A stretch of DNA of 64,000 nt from Bradyrhizobium sp. CIAT3101 (GTDB lineage Bacteria > Pseudomonadota > Alphaproteobacteria > Rhizobiales > Xanthobacteraceae), in NCBI RefSeq assembly GCF_029714945.1, contig NZ_CP121634.1, positions 1,261,001-1,325,000 of the forward strand, written 5' to 3'. Under the pieces are notes generated by a model that saw nothing but the letters and a program-made list of their open reading frames with translations, did no database searches and was not told where the DNA came from. This document shows, piece by piece, positions 43,302 to 52,557 of this stretch. Numbering within the stretch: the stretch's first letter is position 1; every line of letters starts with the position of its first letter. Made by a program: the position numbers and the translations under genes.

Positions 43302-44072
43302 ATGACCGAGCATGTGCGAGTTGAAAATAACGCCGGAATTCTCACGCTCACGCTGGCGCGTCCCGACAAGAAGAACGCGCTGACGGATGCGATGTATCGC
43401 GTGCTTGCCGACGCCATTGAATCCGCCGAGTCCGATCCGTCCGTGCGAGTGATCCTGTTCCGCGGCGAAGGCGACATGTTCACCGCCGGCAATGACGTCG
43501 GCGAGTTTGCGGCTGTTGCCACAGGCAAGTCCGAAGGCAGCCGTAACGTGACCCGCTTCATCCAGTCACTCGGACGCTGCACCCGCCCGCTGGTCGCAGC
43601 GGTGCAAGGCCGCGCCGTCGGCGTCGGCACCACGATGCTCCTGCATTGCGATCTCGTCGTGCTCGCCGACAACACCCAATTGTCGACGCCTTTCGTCAGC
43701 CTCGCACTGGTGCCGGAAGCCGCATCGAGCCTGCTGATGCCGGCGCGCATCGGCTATGCCCGCGCCTATGAGATGTTTGCGCTCGGCGAGACCGTGCCGG
43801 CCAAGGCCGCGCTGGAATGGGGCCTCGCCAACCGCGTGGTGCCGCTCGACAAGCTCGATGCCGAGGCGCTTGCGCTCGCTCAACGCCTTGCCCGGCAGCC
43901 GGCCGGCGCGCTCACGGCAACCAAGAAGCTGATGCGCAACGGCGAGGCGCTGGTGGCGCAGATGCTGGCCGAGGGCGAGCAATTCGCGCAGCGCCTGCGC
44001 ACGGCGGAGGCGCGCGAGGCGTTCACGGCTTTCGCGGAGCGGCGTCCGCCTGACTTCACGAAGGTTTCGTGA
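43302..44072 (+). CDS. Enoyl-CoA hydratase/isomerase (crotonase) family protein
   Basis: A 256-residue crotonase. The oxyanion-hole segments are RGEGDMFTAGNDVGEF and AVQGRAVGVGTTML. The first catalytic Glu region reads VSLALVPEAASSLLMPARIG, in which the second-position acid aligns with the Glu of PaaG/ECI-type isomerases. It is a cytoplasmic enzyme of fatty or aromatic acid beta-oxidation. It lies in an operon with the upstream MarR gene. It could be a hydratase or a delta3-delta2 isomerase. Confidence 0.92.
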   Translation: MTEHVRVENNAGILTLTLARPDKKNALTDAMYRVLADAIESAESDPSVRVILFRGEGDMFTAGNDVGEFAAVATGKSEGSRNVTRFIQSLGRCTRPLVAAVQGRAVGVGTTMLLHCDLVVLADNTQLSTPFVSLALVPEAASSLLMPARIGYARAYEMFALGETVPAKAALEWGLANRVVPLDKLDAEALALAQRLARQPAGALTATKKLMRNGEALVAQMLAEGEQFAQRLRTAEAREAFTAFAERRPPDFTKVS

Positions 44073-44196
44073 CGTCGGGGCCTGATTAAAGGTTTGGCAA
44101 ACCGGGGAATTCCCGGCATTTGACTAAAACCTTAACTGAACATTGGCATGTCGCGCTGCAAGGTGGCCTCTCCTGGAAGTAGGCCCCTTGTGACTC

Positions 44197-46278
44197 ATGG
44201 CAATGTTTAAGAAATCGGTAAGCTCGCTTCTCCTGACCCTGATGGCCCTGCTGGCGGCCGGTGCGCTTGCCTCGACGGCGATCCAGATGGTCGGAGCTTT
44301 CGGTCGCTACAGCGACAGTCTCGAGACCGCGCGGCTTGCCGCGGCCGACAAGGCGATCTTCCACGGCGTGCTGTCCCTGCGCAACAATCGCGGCGATGCC
44401 CAGAGCGCGATCCTCGGCGAGGACGATCCGCGCGCCAAACTCGCCGAAGCCGAGAAGGCAGAGCTGGGTGGCTATGACGGCATCAATGCCGCGCTCGCCA
44501 CCGTCGATTTCGCCCGTCGTGATGAACTCGCCAGCACGCTGACGCAGCGCTGGGGCGAGGCCGCACCGCAGTTCCAGCTGTTCTACGACGAGGCCAAGCG
44601 CCCGCGCGCCGAGCGCAAGATCGAGCGGACCAACTCGTGGTACGACGCCGTCACCAAAGTGATCGACACCGCGAACCTCGCTTCCACCGCAGTGTCGAAC
44701 CGCGCCTGGATGAACGATCCCTTCATTGCCCGCATGATCCAGGTCCGTCGCCTCGCCTGGCAGGTGCGTGACCGCTACGGCATTCATTGCTCGGTGCTGC
44801 GCTCGAACGTCAACAGCAGCAAGCCGCTCGACGACACCCAGAAGCGGTCACTGGCGCAGTGGGACGGCACCATCGCCTCCGGCTGGGCCGGCATGGCCGA
44901 GCTCCTGGCGGCGCCCGACGTGACGTCGGAACTGGTCACCGCGGCCAAGGAGGCGCAGGCCAAGACCGACGGTGTTCTCAAGCAGATCGGCGATCTCACC
45001 AAGAGCTTCGACGGCAGCGGCAAGCCGGCGATGCCCGCGTCGGAATGGAATACGCTCTGCCAGTCGCCGTTCCCGCTGATCGTCGCGGTCGCGACCAAGG
45101 CACTCGACCAGTCGATCGCGCGCGCCGAGACGGTGCAGGCCAAGGCACTGACCAATCTCGTGGTGCAGTCGCTTGCGTTCCTCGTCGCGCTCGCCGTGAC
45201 GCTCACCGGCGTCTATGTCGTGCGCAATCGCCTGATGCGCCCGGTTCGCGCCATTCTCGACGCCATCGCCCGGATCAGCGCCCGCGATTATGCGACGTCG
45301 GTTCCGCAATCCCGCTATCCCGACGAATTCGGTACCATGGCGGCCGCTCTCGAAAGCCTGCGCGAGAGCGCGGCGACCGCGGAGCGTCTGGGCCAGGAAC
45401 GCGAATCGCAGCAGGCCCTGCAACTCGCCCGCTCCGGTACCGTCGACGACGCATGCCGCAGTTTCGACGACACCGTTCAGGCGGTGATCCAGAGCGTCGC
45501 GGCGTCGACCAGGGAGCTCGATGCGACCGCGACCGATGTGCGCACGCTGGTGTCGGAATCGAGCAGCCAGACGGCTGCGGTCTCCTCTGCCGCCGAGCAG
45601 GCCACCAACAATCTCGAGAGCATCGCGGCTGCGACCGAGGAGCTCTCGGCCTCCGTCGGCGAAATCTCGGCGCAGGTGCAGTCCAGCGCACGCGATGCCC
45701 GCGAAGCGGTGTCGCAGGTCGAGCAGACCAACGCCACCGTCGAGATCCTCGACCAGACCGCGGGCCGCATCAGCGAAGTCGTGAAGATGATCCACGCCAT
45801 TGCCGGCCAGACCAATCTGCTCGCCTTGAACGCGACCATCGAGGCGGCGCGCGCCGGCGAAGCCGGCCGCGGCTTCGCGGTGGTTGCCGGCGAGGTCAAG
45901 AGTCTCGCGGCGCAAACCGCGACCGCGACCGAGGAAATCTCGCGCCAGGTCGAGGAGATCCAGGGCGCGACCGGGCAAGCGGTCGCCGCGATCCGCTCGA
46001 TCGGCGGTGCCATCAGCGGCATCGACGAGAAGATGACCGCGATTGCCGCCGCCGTCGAACAGCAGCGTGCGGCCACCACCGAAATCTCGCGCAACTTCCA
46101 GCACGCCGCCCAGGGCACCCGCGAGGTCACCGATACCATCGGCAGCGTCGCCAAGCTCAACCAGGAGACCGGCAATGCCGGCTCGGTGCTGTCCCAGTCC
46201 GTGACCAAGATGTCGGCCGATGCCGACCGTCTCCGGGTCGCGGTCGAGGGCTTCCTTGGCGCGGTGAAGACCGCCTAG
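44197..46278 (+). CDS. Methyl-accepting chemotaxis protein
   Basis: A 693-residue chemoreceptor. TM1 is at about residues 10-32 and is followed by a roughly 285-residue periplasmic helical domain. TM2 is at 319-342 ([22 protein letters not shown]), and a HAMP domain ([17 protein letters not shown]) follows. The signalling domain has the conserved hairpin tip ([20 protein letters not shown], about 541-560). No C-terminal CheR-tethering pentapeptide is present. The ligand is unknown. It is monocistronic, and no che genes are adjacent. Confidence 0.95.
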   Translation: MAMFKKSVSSLLLTLMALLAAGALASTAIQMVGAFGRYSDSLETARLAAADKAIFHGVLSLRNNRGDAQSAILGEDDPRAKLAEAEKAELGGYDGINAALATVDFARRDELASTLTQRWGEAAPQFQLFYDEAKRPRAERKIERTNSWYDAVTKVIDTANLASTAVSNRAWMNDPFIARMIQVRRLAWQVRDRYGIHCSVLRSNVNSSKPLDDTQKRSLAQWDGTIASGWAGMAELLAAPDVTSELVTAAKEAQAKTDGVLKQIGDLTKSFDGSGKPAMPASEWNTLCQSPFPLIVAVATKALDQSIARAETVQAKALTNLVVQSLAFLVALAVTLTGVYVVRNRLMRPVRAILDAIARISARDYATSVPQSRYPDEFGTMAAALESLRESAATAERLGQERESQQALQLARSGTVDDACRSFDDTVQAVIQSVAASTRELDATATDVRTLVSESSSQTAAVSSAAEQATNNLESIAAATEELSASVGEISAQVQSSARDAREAVSQVEQTNATVEILDQTAGRISEVVKMIHAIAGQTNLLALNATIEAARAGEAGRGFAVVAGEVKSLAAQTATATEEISRQVEEIQGATGQAVAAIRSIGGAISGIDEKMTAIAAAVEQQRAATTEISRNFQHAAQGTREVTDTIGSVAKLNQETGNAGSVLSQSVTKMSADADRLRVAVEGFLGAVKTA

Positions 46279-46342
46279 GCTTTCATTCCTTGTCCCAACG
46301 GCAAGCGGATCGGCATTGCCGTGGGTGCCTGCGACCTGTAAA

Positions 46343-46356
46343 TGGTAGCGGTACCA
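46343..46356. promoter_or_regulatory. Candidate GntR-type operator
   Basis: TGGTA-GCGG-TACCA is a perfect 5-bp-arm palindrome 55 nt upstream of the DHDPS-family gene. The TGGTxxxxTACCA layout fits FCD-type GntR or LacI regulators. No regulator gene is adjacent. Confidence 0.35.
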
Positions 46357-46410
46357 AGCATGCCCGCGGGCGTGTCGAAACTAACGGCAGGACGACAGGG
46401 AGTAATTTCG

Positions 46411-47349
46411 ATGCCGGTCACCCCCCACAAGGCTCAGCGCCCCTATCGCGGCGTGTTCCCGGTCGCGCCGACCATCTTCGACGAGCGTGGCGAGCTTGAT
46501 CTGGACGGCCAGCGCCGCTGCATCGACTTCATGATCGATGCCGGCTCGCATGGCATCTGCATTCTCGCCAATTTCTCCGAGCAGTTCGTGCTGACCGACG
46601 CCGAGCGCGAGACCGTGATGCATGCGGTGCTGGAGCATGTCGCCGGCCGCGTGCCCGTGATCGTCACCACCACGCATTTCAGCTCGGCGGTGTGTGCGGC
46701 GCGGAGCCAGCAGGCCGAGGCCGCCGGTGCGGCTATGGTCATGGTGATGCCGCCCTATCACGGCGCGACCTTCCGGGTGCCGGAGAAGGGCATCGTCGAA
46801 TTCTTCAAGGTGCTCTCGGGCGCGATCAACATCCCGATCATGATTCAGGATGCGCCGGTCGCGGGCACGCCGCTGTCGGTCGAGCTGCTGGCGCGGCTGG
46901 CGCGCGACTTCGGCAACATCCGCTATTTCAAGATCGAGGTGCCGGGTGCGGCGTCAAAGCTCCGCAGCCTGATCGAGGCGGGCGGCAAGGACATCGAGGG
47001 CCCTTGGGATGGCGAGGAGGCGATCACGCTGATGGCCGATCTCGACGCGGGCGCGACCGGCGCGATGACCGGTGGCGGCTATCCCGACGGCATCCGCCAG
47101 ATCATCGATCCCTATTTCGCGGGCGATCGGGAGAAGGCGAAGGCCGCCTATGAGCGCTGGCTGCCGCTGATCAATTACGAGAACCGTCAATGCGGCCTGA
47201 TCGCCTGCAAGGCGATGATGCAGGCCGGCGGTGTGATCAAGTCGGATGCGGTCCGCCATCCGCTGCAGCCGCTGCATCCGGCGACGCGGGCGGGATTGCT
47301 GGAATTGGCCAAGGAGCGTGACGCTCTGGCGCTGCGCTGGGGGAAGTAA
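46411..47349 (+). CDS. Dihydrodipicolinate synthase family lyase (keto-sugar-acid type)
   Basis: A 312-residue TIM barrel. ICILANFSEQFVLTDAER replaces the GTTGE motif of DapA, and the Schiff-base Lys is in IRYFKIEVPG. The DapA Tyr region (YNxP) reads IMIQDAPVAG, without Tyr. This pattern fits sugar-acid dehydratases and aldolases such as L-2-keto-3-deoxyarabonate dehydratase, not lysine biosynthesis. The ATG at 46411 has GGGAG eight bases upstream. It is monocistronic; a TGGTA/TACCA palindrome upstream may bind a GntR protein. Confidence 0.88.
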   Translation: MPVTPHKAQRPYRGVFPVAPTIFDERGELDLDGQRRCIDFMIDAGSHGICILANFSEQFVLTDAERETVMHAVLEHVAGRVPVIVTTTHFSSAVCAARSQQAEAAGAAMVMVMPPYHGATFRVPEKGIVEFFKVLSGAINIPIMIQDAPVAGTPLSVELLARLARDFGNIRYFKIEVPGAASKLRSLIEAGGKDIEGPWDGEEAITLMADLDAGATGAMTGGGYPDGIRQIIDPYFAGDREKAKAAYERWLPLINYENRQCGLIACKAMMQAGGVIKSDAVRHPLQPLHPATRAGLLELAKERDALALRWGK

Positions 47350-47733
47350 GGCTCTCCAGCGTCATTGCGAGGAGCTCTCAACGCGTAAGCTCTCGTAGGG
47401 TGGGCAAAGCGTAGCGTGCCCACGACCTGCGTATTGTCGAGAAAGGACGTGGGCACGGCGCTTCGCACCTTTGCCCACCCTACGAGACTGCGCACTCCGC
47501 TGTCGTCCCGCAAGCGCGCCTGTGCGGGACGCGCTCCAGCTCATCCATCAGCCCACTCTGACTGAAAGCGTCGAATTAACGCGGCTCGGGCGGTTTCCCG
47601 TAGCGCGGTGATGACATATTGTACGGCTGCCAACACGCCTGCGGAGCATCTCAAGACATCGCGTAACACCTCTTCATTATGCCGTTATCCCGAGCCAGGT
47701 TGGCGCGAACCGACAGAACAGGGAGGCAGTGCC
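47350..47733. other. 384-nt gap filled mainly by palindromic repeats
   Basis: No gene is seen. It contains GCGTCATTGCGAGGAGC at 47359-47375 (the start of a common Bradyrhizobium intergenic repeat), the long inverted repeat at 47391-47487, a smaller GTCCCGC / GCGGGAC hairpin at about 47504-47530, and then about 200 nt of leader before the methanethiol oxidase-family gene. Confidence 0.6.
47391..47487. repeat. Long inverted repeat of a dispersed Bradyrhizobium-type element
   Basis: TCTCGTAGGGTGGGCAAAG (47391-47409) is repeated perfectly in inverse at 47469-47487. Inside, GCGTGCCCACG and CGTGGGCAC are again complementary. The GTAGGGTGGGCAAAG phrase is familiar from many rhizobial intergenic regions. 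The whole unit can fold into a 97-nt hairpin and may terminate the upstream lyase gene. Confidence 0.78.
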
Positions 47734-49134
47734 ATGACGATGAGGCCGGATCCCACCTTTCACGCATCGCCCAAGCTTGCGATGGAAGCGCCTGCGGAGA
47801 ACTTTGCCTACACCTTGCTGCTCAGTCCGGATTTCTCAAAGCCGGATGCTCTCGCGGTCGTCGATGTCAAGCCGGGATCGCCGACTTACAGTCAAATCGT
47901 CCACACCGTGACGATGCCTAACAAGGGTGATGAGTTTCATCACTTCGGCTGGAATGCCTGCTCGTCCGCCTTGTCGCCGCTCGCCGGACACGCCTTCATC
48001 GAGCGTCGCTATCTCGTCATCCCTGGGATACGCTCGTCGCGGATCTACATCATCGATACCAAGCCCGATCCGACCCAAGCCAAAATCCACAAGATCATCG
48101 AACCAGAGGAAGTCTTCAAGAAGACCGGCTACTCGCGGCCGCACACGATCCATTGCGGGCCGGACGGCATCTATGTGAGCACGCTCGGCGGCGGCGGCAA
48201 AGACGGCACCAACGGACCTCCAGGCGTCTTCATCATGGATTGCGAGACGTTCGAGGTCCTTGGACGGTGGGAAATCGACCGTGGCCCGCAGACGCTGCAC
48301 TATGACTTCTGGTGGAATCTGCCGCGCGATTACATGGTGACGAGCGAATGGGCGTTGCCGCCGCAGTTCGAGAACGGGATCGTCCCGGAGGATCTCCTCG
48401 CGAACAAATATGGCCATCGTCTCCATTTCTGGGATCTCCGCGCCCGGCGCAACGTGCAAACCATCGACCTCGGCGCCAATCATCAGATGGCGCTGGAGGT
48501 AAGGCCCGCGCACGATCCGGTTCGCGAGTACGGCTTCGTCGGCGTCGTGGTCGACACCACCAATCTCGAAGCATCGATTTGGACCTGGTGGCGCGAGGGC
48601 GGAAAATTCCATGCCGAAAAGACGGCGACGATCCCTCCCGAACCAGCGCCAAAGGAGAAGCTGCCGCCGCTGCTACAGGGATTTGGCGCCGTGCCGCCAC
48701 TGGTGACAGACATCGACCTGTCGATGGACGACCGGTTTCTCTATGTCTCGTGCTGGGGCACGGGTGAAATGCGCCAGTACGACGTCAGTGATCCGCGCAA
48801 ACCGAAGCTTGCGGGCTCCGTCCACATCGGTGGCATCGCGCGCCGCACGCCCCATCCGAACGGCAAGGCATTTGCGGCAGGTCCGCAGATGGTCGAGATC
48901 AGCCGCGACGGCAGGCGCGTGTATTGGACCAACTCGCTCTATTCCACTTGGGACGACCAGTTCTATCCCGAGGGAGTTCCGGGCGTGGAAGTCATGGCCA
49001 ATGTCGGTCGCAATGGCGGGCTCGAGCTCGCCAAGGACTACTTCGTGAGCTTCCCCGACGGATATCGTGCGCACCAGATCAGGCTCGAGGGCGGCGATTG
49101 TTCGACGGACTCCTTTTGCTACCCGTCGGTCTAG
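47734..49134 (+). CDS. Selenium-binding protein 56 / methanethiol oxidase family protein
   Basis: A 466-residue seven-bladed propeller of the SBP56/SELENBP1 family. Features include DEFHHFGWNACSSAL, YSRPHTIHCGPDGIYVSTLG, LHYDFWWNLPRDYMVTSEWALP and VYWTNSLYSTWDDQFYPEG, with the conserved HxxxH and His-rich metal-ligand stretches. Bacterial MtoX and human SELENBP1 of this family oxidise methanethiol to formaldehyde, sulfide and peroxide. The ATG at 47734 has GGGAGG seven bases upstream. No Tat or Sec signal is obvious. A membrane-protein gene overlaps its end. Confidence 0.9.
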   Translation: MTMRPDPTFHASPKLAMEAPAENFAYTLLLSPDFSKPDALAVVDVKPGSPTYSQIVHTVTMPNKGDEFHHFGWNACSSALSPLAGHAFIERRYLVIPGIRSSRIYIIDTKPDPTQAKIHKIIEPEEVFKKTGYSRPHTIHCGPDGIYVSTLGGGGKDGTNGPPGVFIMDCETFEVLGRWEIDRGPQTLHYDFWWNLPRDYMVTSEWALPPQFENGIVPEDLLANKYGHRLHFWDLRARRNVQTIDLGANHQMALEVRPAHDPVREYGFVGVVVDTTNLEASIWTWWREGGKFHAEKTATIPPEPAPKEKLPPLLQGFGAVPPLVTDIDLSMDDRFLYVSCWGTGEMRQYDVSDPRKPKLAGSVHIGGIARRTPHPNGKAFAAGPQMVEISRDGRRVYWTNSLYSTWDDQFYPEGVPGVEVMANVGRNGGLELAKDYFVSFPDGYRAHQIRLEGGDCSTDSFCYPSV

Positions 49135-49811
49135 ATTGGGGGCACACGAGCCCCGCGCTTGGCTGGCTCTGGCTCGCTCTTGTTGCGAGCGGTCTCTATC
49201 ACGGGGTCAATCCGGGGATGGGATGGCCGCTCGCTGTTTCGGCGGGGCTCATGGACAAGAGCCCGCGCGCGCTCTTTCGCGCGTTGTGGGCGCTGTCGGC
49301 CGGGCATCTCCTGGCAACACTTTTCGTGCTCCTGCCATTCGCATTCCTGCTCGTCCTGGCCGAGTGGCAGCGCGCAATCCAGCTCATCGCGAGCCTTCTC
49401 GTCATCGGCTTCGGCATCTATCAGCTGATGGCGCGGCGCCATCCCCGTGCGCTGGCACGAATTCCGCCGACGCAATTGGGGCTCTGGTCATTTGCCGTGG
49501 CCATTGCTCACGGCGCCGCCTTGATGCTCGTGCCGATTTATCTCGGACTCTGTCAGGCCTTCGAGCTCGATGCCGGCCATCAGGCAGCGGGCGCGCTGAT
49601 GAAGGCAAGTCTGGGGATGATGTTGCTGGTGTCCGTGGTGCACGTGACTGCCATGGTCAGCGCCGGCGGATGTCTGGCGTGGCTGGTCTATCGCTATCTG
49701 GGATTGAAGTTCATCTCGCGAAGCTGGTTCAATCTGGATGCAGTCTGGGCGACCAGCCTGGTTCTGGTCGGCGCGGTGGCGCTCGCCTTCAATCTCGTGA
49801 GCTGGCGTTGA
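49098..49811 (+). CDS. Six-TM membrane protein coupled to the SBP56-family gene
   Basis: A 237-residue integral protein. No ATG or GTG is available near the first helix. TTG 49098, behind GAGGG at 49087-49091, is the best start and overlaps the SBP56 gene by 37 nt; TTG 49116 is the alternative. Six helices are visible, with the motif LYHGVNPGMGWPLAVSAGL (His-Gly-x-Asn-Pro) in helix 1-2 and AVAIAHGAALMLVP in helix 4. Two His-bearing repeats suggest a metal or small-molecule transporter, like HupE/RcnA-type families. The function is unknown. Confidence 0.72.
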   Translation: MFDGLLLLPVGLDWGHTSPALGWLWLALVASGLYHGVNPGMGWPLAVSAGLMDKSPRALFRALWALSAGHLLATLFVLLPFAFLLVLAEWQRAIQLIASLLVIGFGIYQLMARRHPRALARIPPTQLGLWSFAVAIAHGAALMLVPIYLGLCQAFELDAGHQAAGALMKASLGMMLLVSVVHVTAMVSAGGCLAWLVYRYLGLKFISRSWFNLDAVWATSLVLVGAVALAFNLVSWR

Positions 49812-50514
49812 GATCCATATGCGCCAGAGCCCACTCGCCGATGATGCGGAAGCGCGCCTCGGCATCATCCTGCTTGAACAGCGTAATGCGATCGATCGCG
49901 AGCGTCTCGAGCTTCAGCGCCGCAAACCGTGCCCGCAGCATCTCCAGAATTGGCCCGCGGCGTTCCGCATCCAGCCGTCCCGTGAGTGTCATGTGGAAAC
50001 GAAACTCTTCCATCACGTAGGGATAGCCCCAGCGGTCGAGATACTCGCGCGGTCGCTCGCTGAGCTTTTCGGGCTTCCGCCGCGCGCGATCTTCCGCCGT
50101 CAGGGCCGGACGAAAGGAATCGAAATCGCGGACGCAGTCGGCCGCCAGTTGCTGGAGCGCGTCGACCGGCTCGGCTGGAATGACGGCGATGAACCCGCTG
50201 ATGGCATCGACCACGGGGCGGATCACCGGGATCGGCCGCGCCTTCTCGGCGAATGTCGCACAGGCCGCGCTGAGCTCAGCCTCGGTCCTGCCGGATGCCA
50301 GCGCCATCGGCGCCTTCAGCGTGCCGTGAAAGCCGTATTTGCGGGGATCGGCGGTGATGTCGCGCCAGTCCGGCGCGACATCCAGAGCGCCTTGCGGAAA
50401 CGAAACCTCGTCGTCCGCATAGGCATCATAGCCAAGCAACTCGGCGCCGAAGCGTGACAGCGCATTGTCGGCGCCGGCGGCAAAATAGATCGCGTAGCGG
50501 GGAAAACCTGTCAT
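49789..50514 (-). CDS. DUF1045 phosphonate metabolism protein (2H phosphoesterase-like)
   Basis: A 241-residue protein of the phosphonate-associated DUF1045/TIGR03223 family. It carries two HxT motifs (HGTLKAPM near residue 63 and FHMTLTG near 175), the signature of 2H phosphoesterases, so it probably hydrolyses a cyclic or linear phosphodiester formed during C-P lyase action. It is the last gene of the minus-strand operon after the PhnM paralogue (18-nt gap). Its 3' end overlaps the convergent membrane-protein gene by 23 nt. Confidence 0.9.
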   Translation of the reverse strand: MTGFPRYAIYFAAGADNALSRFGAELLGYDAYADDEVSFPQGALDVAPDWRDITADPRKYGFHGTLKAPMALASGRTEAELSAACATFAEKARPIPVIRPVVDAISGFIAVIPAEPVDALQQLAADCVRDFDSFRPALTAEDRARRKPEKLSERPREYLDRWGYPYVMEEFRFHMTLTGRLDAERRGPILEMLRARFAALKLETLAIDRITLFKQDDAEARFRIIGEWALAHMDLNASSRD

Positions 50515-50532
50515 TGCCGGAGCATAGCCAAT

Positions 50533-51726
50533 TTATGCCGCAACGACAGTCTCGCGCGGCGTCGCCGCTGTGCCAAGCAGCCGGCTTGCATCGGTGAGAT
50601 GCACGAGCTTGCCCGCGGCGATCACCGCGATCAGCCGCGGCCGCAGCGTCACGCTGTCGTCGACCAGCAGGATGTCGGCGCGACGGCCCGCGGCGAGCGT
50701 GCCGCGATCGGTCAGGCCCGTGGCTTGCGCCGGTGCCGACGAGATCAGCTTCCAGGCCTCGTTAAGCGGCAGCACGCCGTCGGCGACTAGGCGGAACGCA
50801 GCGAGCAGCGGCGCCGGATAGTAATAGTCGGACGCCAGCACCGAGCAGAGCCCCTTGGCGATCATGTCGGAGGCCTTGGTCCAGCCGGTGTGGCTGCCGC
50901 CACGCACGACGTTCGGCGCGCCGTAGACGATGGCGTCGCCATGATCCGCGGCTTCGCGCGCCGTCTCCTCGTTGACCGGAAATTCGGCGAGCGTCACACC
51001 CATGGCGCGAAAGTCCCGGCGCATCGCCGGGGTCGCATCGTCATGCGATAGCATCCGCACTTCGGCGCTACGCGCCGCAGCAGCGAGACGGGTGATGGAT
51101 GCCGGAACGTCGGCTGCACGCGACACGATCCGCGCGACGAACTTGTCGAACTCCTCGCTCGATAGCCCGGTGCGCTCCACCATGCGGTTGCGCTTGCGTG
51201 GATTGGAGATGTCGGCGACGACTCCATCCATGTGGTCGTTGAAGGCGAACAGGTCGACGCGGCCCTCGGCCAGCCATTGGACGATCTCGGTCTCGGCATC
51301 GAGATTATAGGTCTCGTGCCGCAGGTGGAAGCGGGTGTCGGCGGCGAAATGCGGGCGTTGCCGCTCGATCGCTTCCAGCAGGCGCCTTGCATTGTCGCCG
51401 CTGCGCAGGCCGGGCTCCCACGACCAGGTCGTGGCGTGGAACACCGTAGTGATGCCGTTGCTGATGACCTGGCGATCGGTGTCGGCGAGCGCGACGTCGA
51501 TCGGGAAGTCGACGCCGGCGCGCGGCATCATCTGCCGCTCGAAGGCGTCGCCGTGCAGATCGACGATGCCGGGCAGCACCAGCAGATTGCGCGCGTCGAT
51601 CGCCAGCCGTGCGCGGCCGCGAGATGCATCGATCTGCGCGATGTCGGTTCCCGATACTGCAAGGGAGGTCTCGGTGAGCTCGGAGCCGATCAGGGTCCGG
51701 CCACCCTCGATGAAAATGTCTGTCAC
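50533..51726 (-). CDS. PhnM-like amidohydrolase (second PhnM paralogue)
   Basis: A 397-residue amidohydrolase of the alpha-D-ribose 1-methylphosphonate 5-triphosphate diphosphatase family. Motifs: [56 protein letters not shown] and [16 protein letters not shown]. It is distinct from the canonical phnM at 61797 (GDAFERQ against TDHLEAH after the first His) and sits with the DUF1045 and hexapeptide genes, as in many rhizobia. It overlaps the transferase gene by 4 nt. It may act on a different substrate or be a redundant pyrophosphatase. Confidence 0.9.
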   Translation of the reverse strand: MTDIFIEGGRTLIGSELTETSLAVSGTDIAQIDASRGRARLAIDARNLLVLPGIVDLHGDAFERQMMPRAGVDFPIDVALADTDRQVISNGITTVFHATTWSWEPGLRSGDNARRLLEAIERQRPHFAADTRFHLRHETYNLDAETEIVQWLAEGRVDLFAFNDHMDGVVADISNPRKRNRMVERTGLSSEEFDKFVARIVSRAADVPASITRLAAAARSAEVRMLSHDDATPAMRRDFRAMGVTLAEFPVNEETAREAADHGDAIVYGAPNVVRGGSHTGWTKASDMIAKGLCSVLASDYYYPAPLLAAFRLVADGVLPLNEAWKLISSAPAQATGLTDRGTLAAGRRADILLVDDSVTLRPRLIAVIAAGKLVHLTDASRLLGTAATPRETVVAA

Positions 51727-52382
51727 GCGACCGCGCTTCGTTTGCTGGCAGGGGAATGTGCCCCTGCTTCATATGTCGTCAGGAAATCTTCAATCGCGAG
51801 CTTGCGGAAATCAGGCAGCGCCGCACGCAATTTGTCGTGATCCCAGTCCCACCATGCCAGCCTGGCCAGCCGTCCGGCAACCTCTTCCGAGAACCGGCGG
51901 CGCACGATGCGCGCCGGATTGCCGGCGACGATGGTATAGGCCGGCACGTCCTTGGTGACGATGGCGCCGGCCGCGATCACCGCGCCGGTGCCGATGTTGC
52001 GGCCCGGCAGCACGACTGCGCCATGCCCGATCCAGACGTCATGGCCGATATGGACGTGATGCTGGCGCCGCCAGTCGAAGAATTCGGTGTCGTCGCTCTC
52101 GCCCGGAAAGTAGGCGCTGGAGCGGTAAGTGAAGTGCGCCTGCGTGGCGCGATGCATCGGATGATTGCCGGGATTGATCCGGGTCATCGCCGCGATCGAG
52201 CAGAACTTTCCGATGGTGGTGTAGGTGATCTGAGCGTCGTTGACGACGTAGGAGTAATCGCCCATCGCCACTTCGTGCAGGATGGTGCGCGCGCCGACCT
52301 CGGTATAGGCCCCGAGCCGGGTCTCGTGTAGCTTCGCCGAGGGATCGATGGTCGGTTCAACCGAAAGCACTTTGCCGGCCAT
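51723..52382 (-). CDS. Phosphonate-associated hexapeptide-repeat acetyltransferase
   Basis: A 219-residue left-handed beta-helix transferase. Hexapeptide repeats run from [19 protein letters not shown] to [23 protein letters not shown], with the active-site His region [20 protein letters not shown] and [16 protein letters not shown] typical of the xenobiotic acetyltransferase type. It is the first gene of the minus phosphonate operon, overlapping the PhnM paralogue by 4 nt. A triple-half-site Pho box lies 49-77 nt upstream. It may acetylate an aminophosphonate before C-P cleavage, as PhnO does in enteric bacteria. Confidence 0.9.
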   Translation of the reverse strand: MAGKVLSVEPTIDPSAKLHETRLGAYTEVGARTILHEVAMGDYSYVVNDAQITYTTIGKFCSIAAMTRINPGNHPMHRATQAHFTYRSSAYFPGESDDTEFFDWRRQHHVHIGHDVWIGHGAVVLPGRNIGTGAVIAAGAIVTKDVPAYTIVAGNPARIVRRRFSEEVAGRLARLAWWDWDHDKLRAALPDFRKLAIEDFLTTYEAGAHSPASKRSAVA

Positions 52383-52430
52383 GTTGCGTCCGAAAGCTTG
52401 AGGGCGAGGCGTTCGTCTTCGAGTGGCTCG

Positions 52431-52459
52431 ATGACAATGTCATGACGATGCAATGACAG
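52431..52459 (-). promoter_or_regulatory. Pho box (three half-sites) of the minus phosphonate operon
   Basis: Read on the minus strand: CTGTCAT-TGCA-TCGTCAT, then GACA, then TTGTCAT. Three CTGTCAT-like half-sites sit at exact 11-bp steps, as PhoB dimers require. It points to the transferase-PhnM-DUF1045 operon starting at 52382. Confidence 0.8.
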
Positions 52460-52496
52460 GGGATGAGGTGTGTTGGATCGCCGCACCGCATCGCGC

Positions 52497-52514
52497 ATGT
52501 CACACAAGTGTCAA
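52497..52514 (+). promoter_or_regulatory. Pho-box-like site of phnCDE
   Basis: ATGTCAC-ACAA-GTGTCAA is a 7-4-7 direct repeat with two mismatches per half-site to CTGTCAT. It lies 44 nt upstream of phnC and on the strand facing it. It is weaker than the neighbouring minus-strand box. Confidence 0.55.
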
Positions 52515-52557
52515 GCGCCGGGGATAGCGGTGGGCTGCAGCTACTCTGGAGCCCTGC

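Noticed and set aside
44104..44114. CGGGGAATTCCCG palindrome after the enoyl-CoA hydratase gene
   Set aside because: It is short, with no T-run or partner motif; chance GC-rich symmetry is more likely than a terminator or operator.
44086..44787. 233-residue minus-strand ORF over the chemoreceptor start
   Set aside because: It is antisense to the first TM and ligand domain of a clear methyl-accepting protein.
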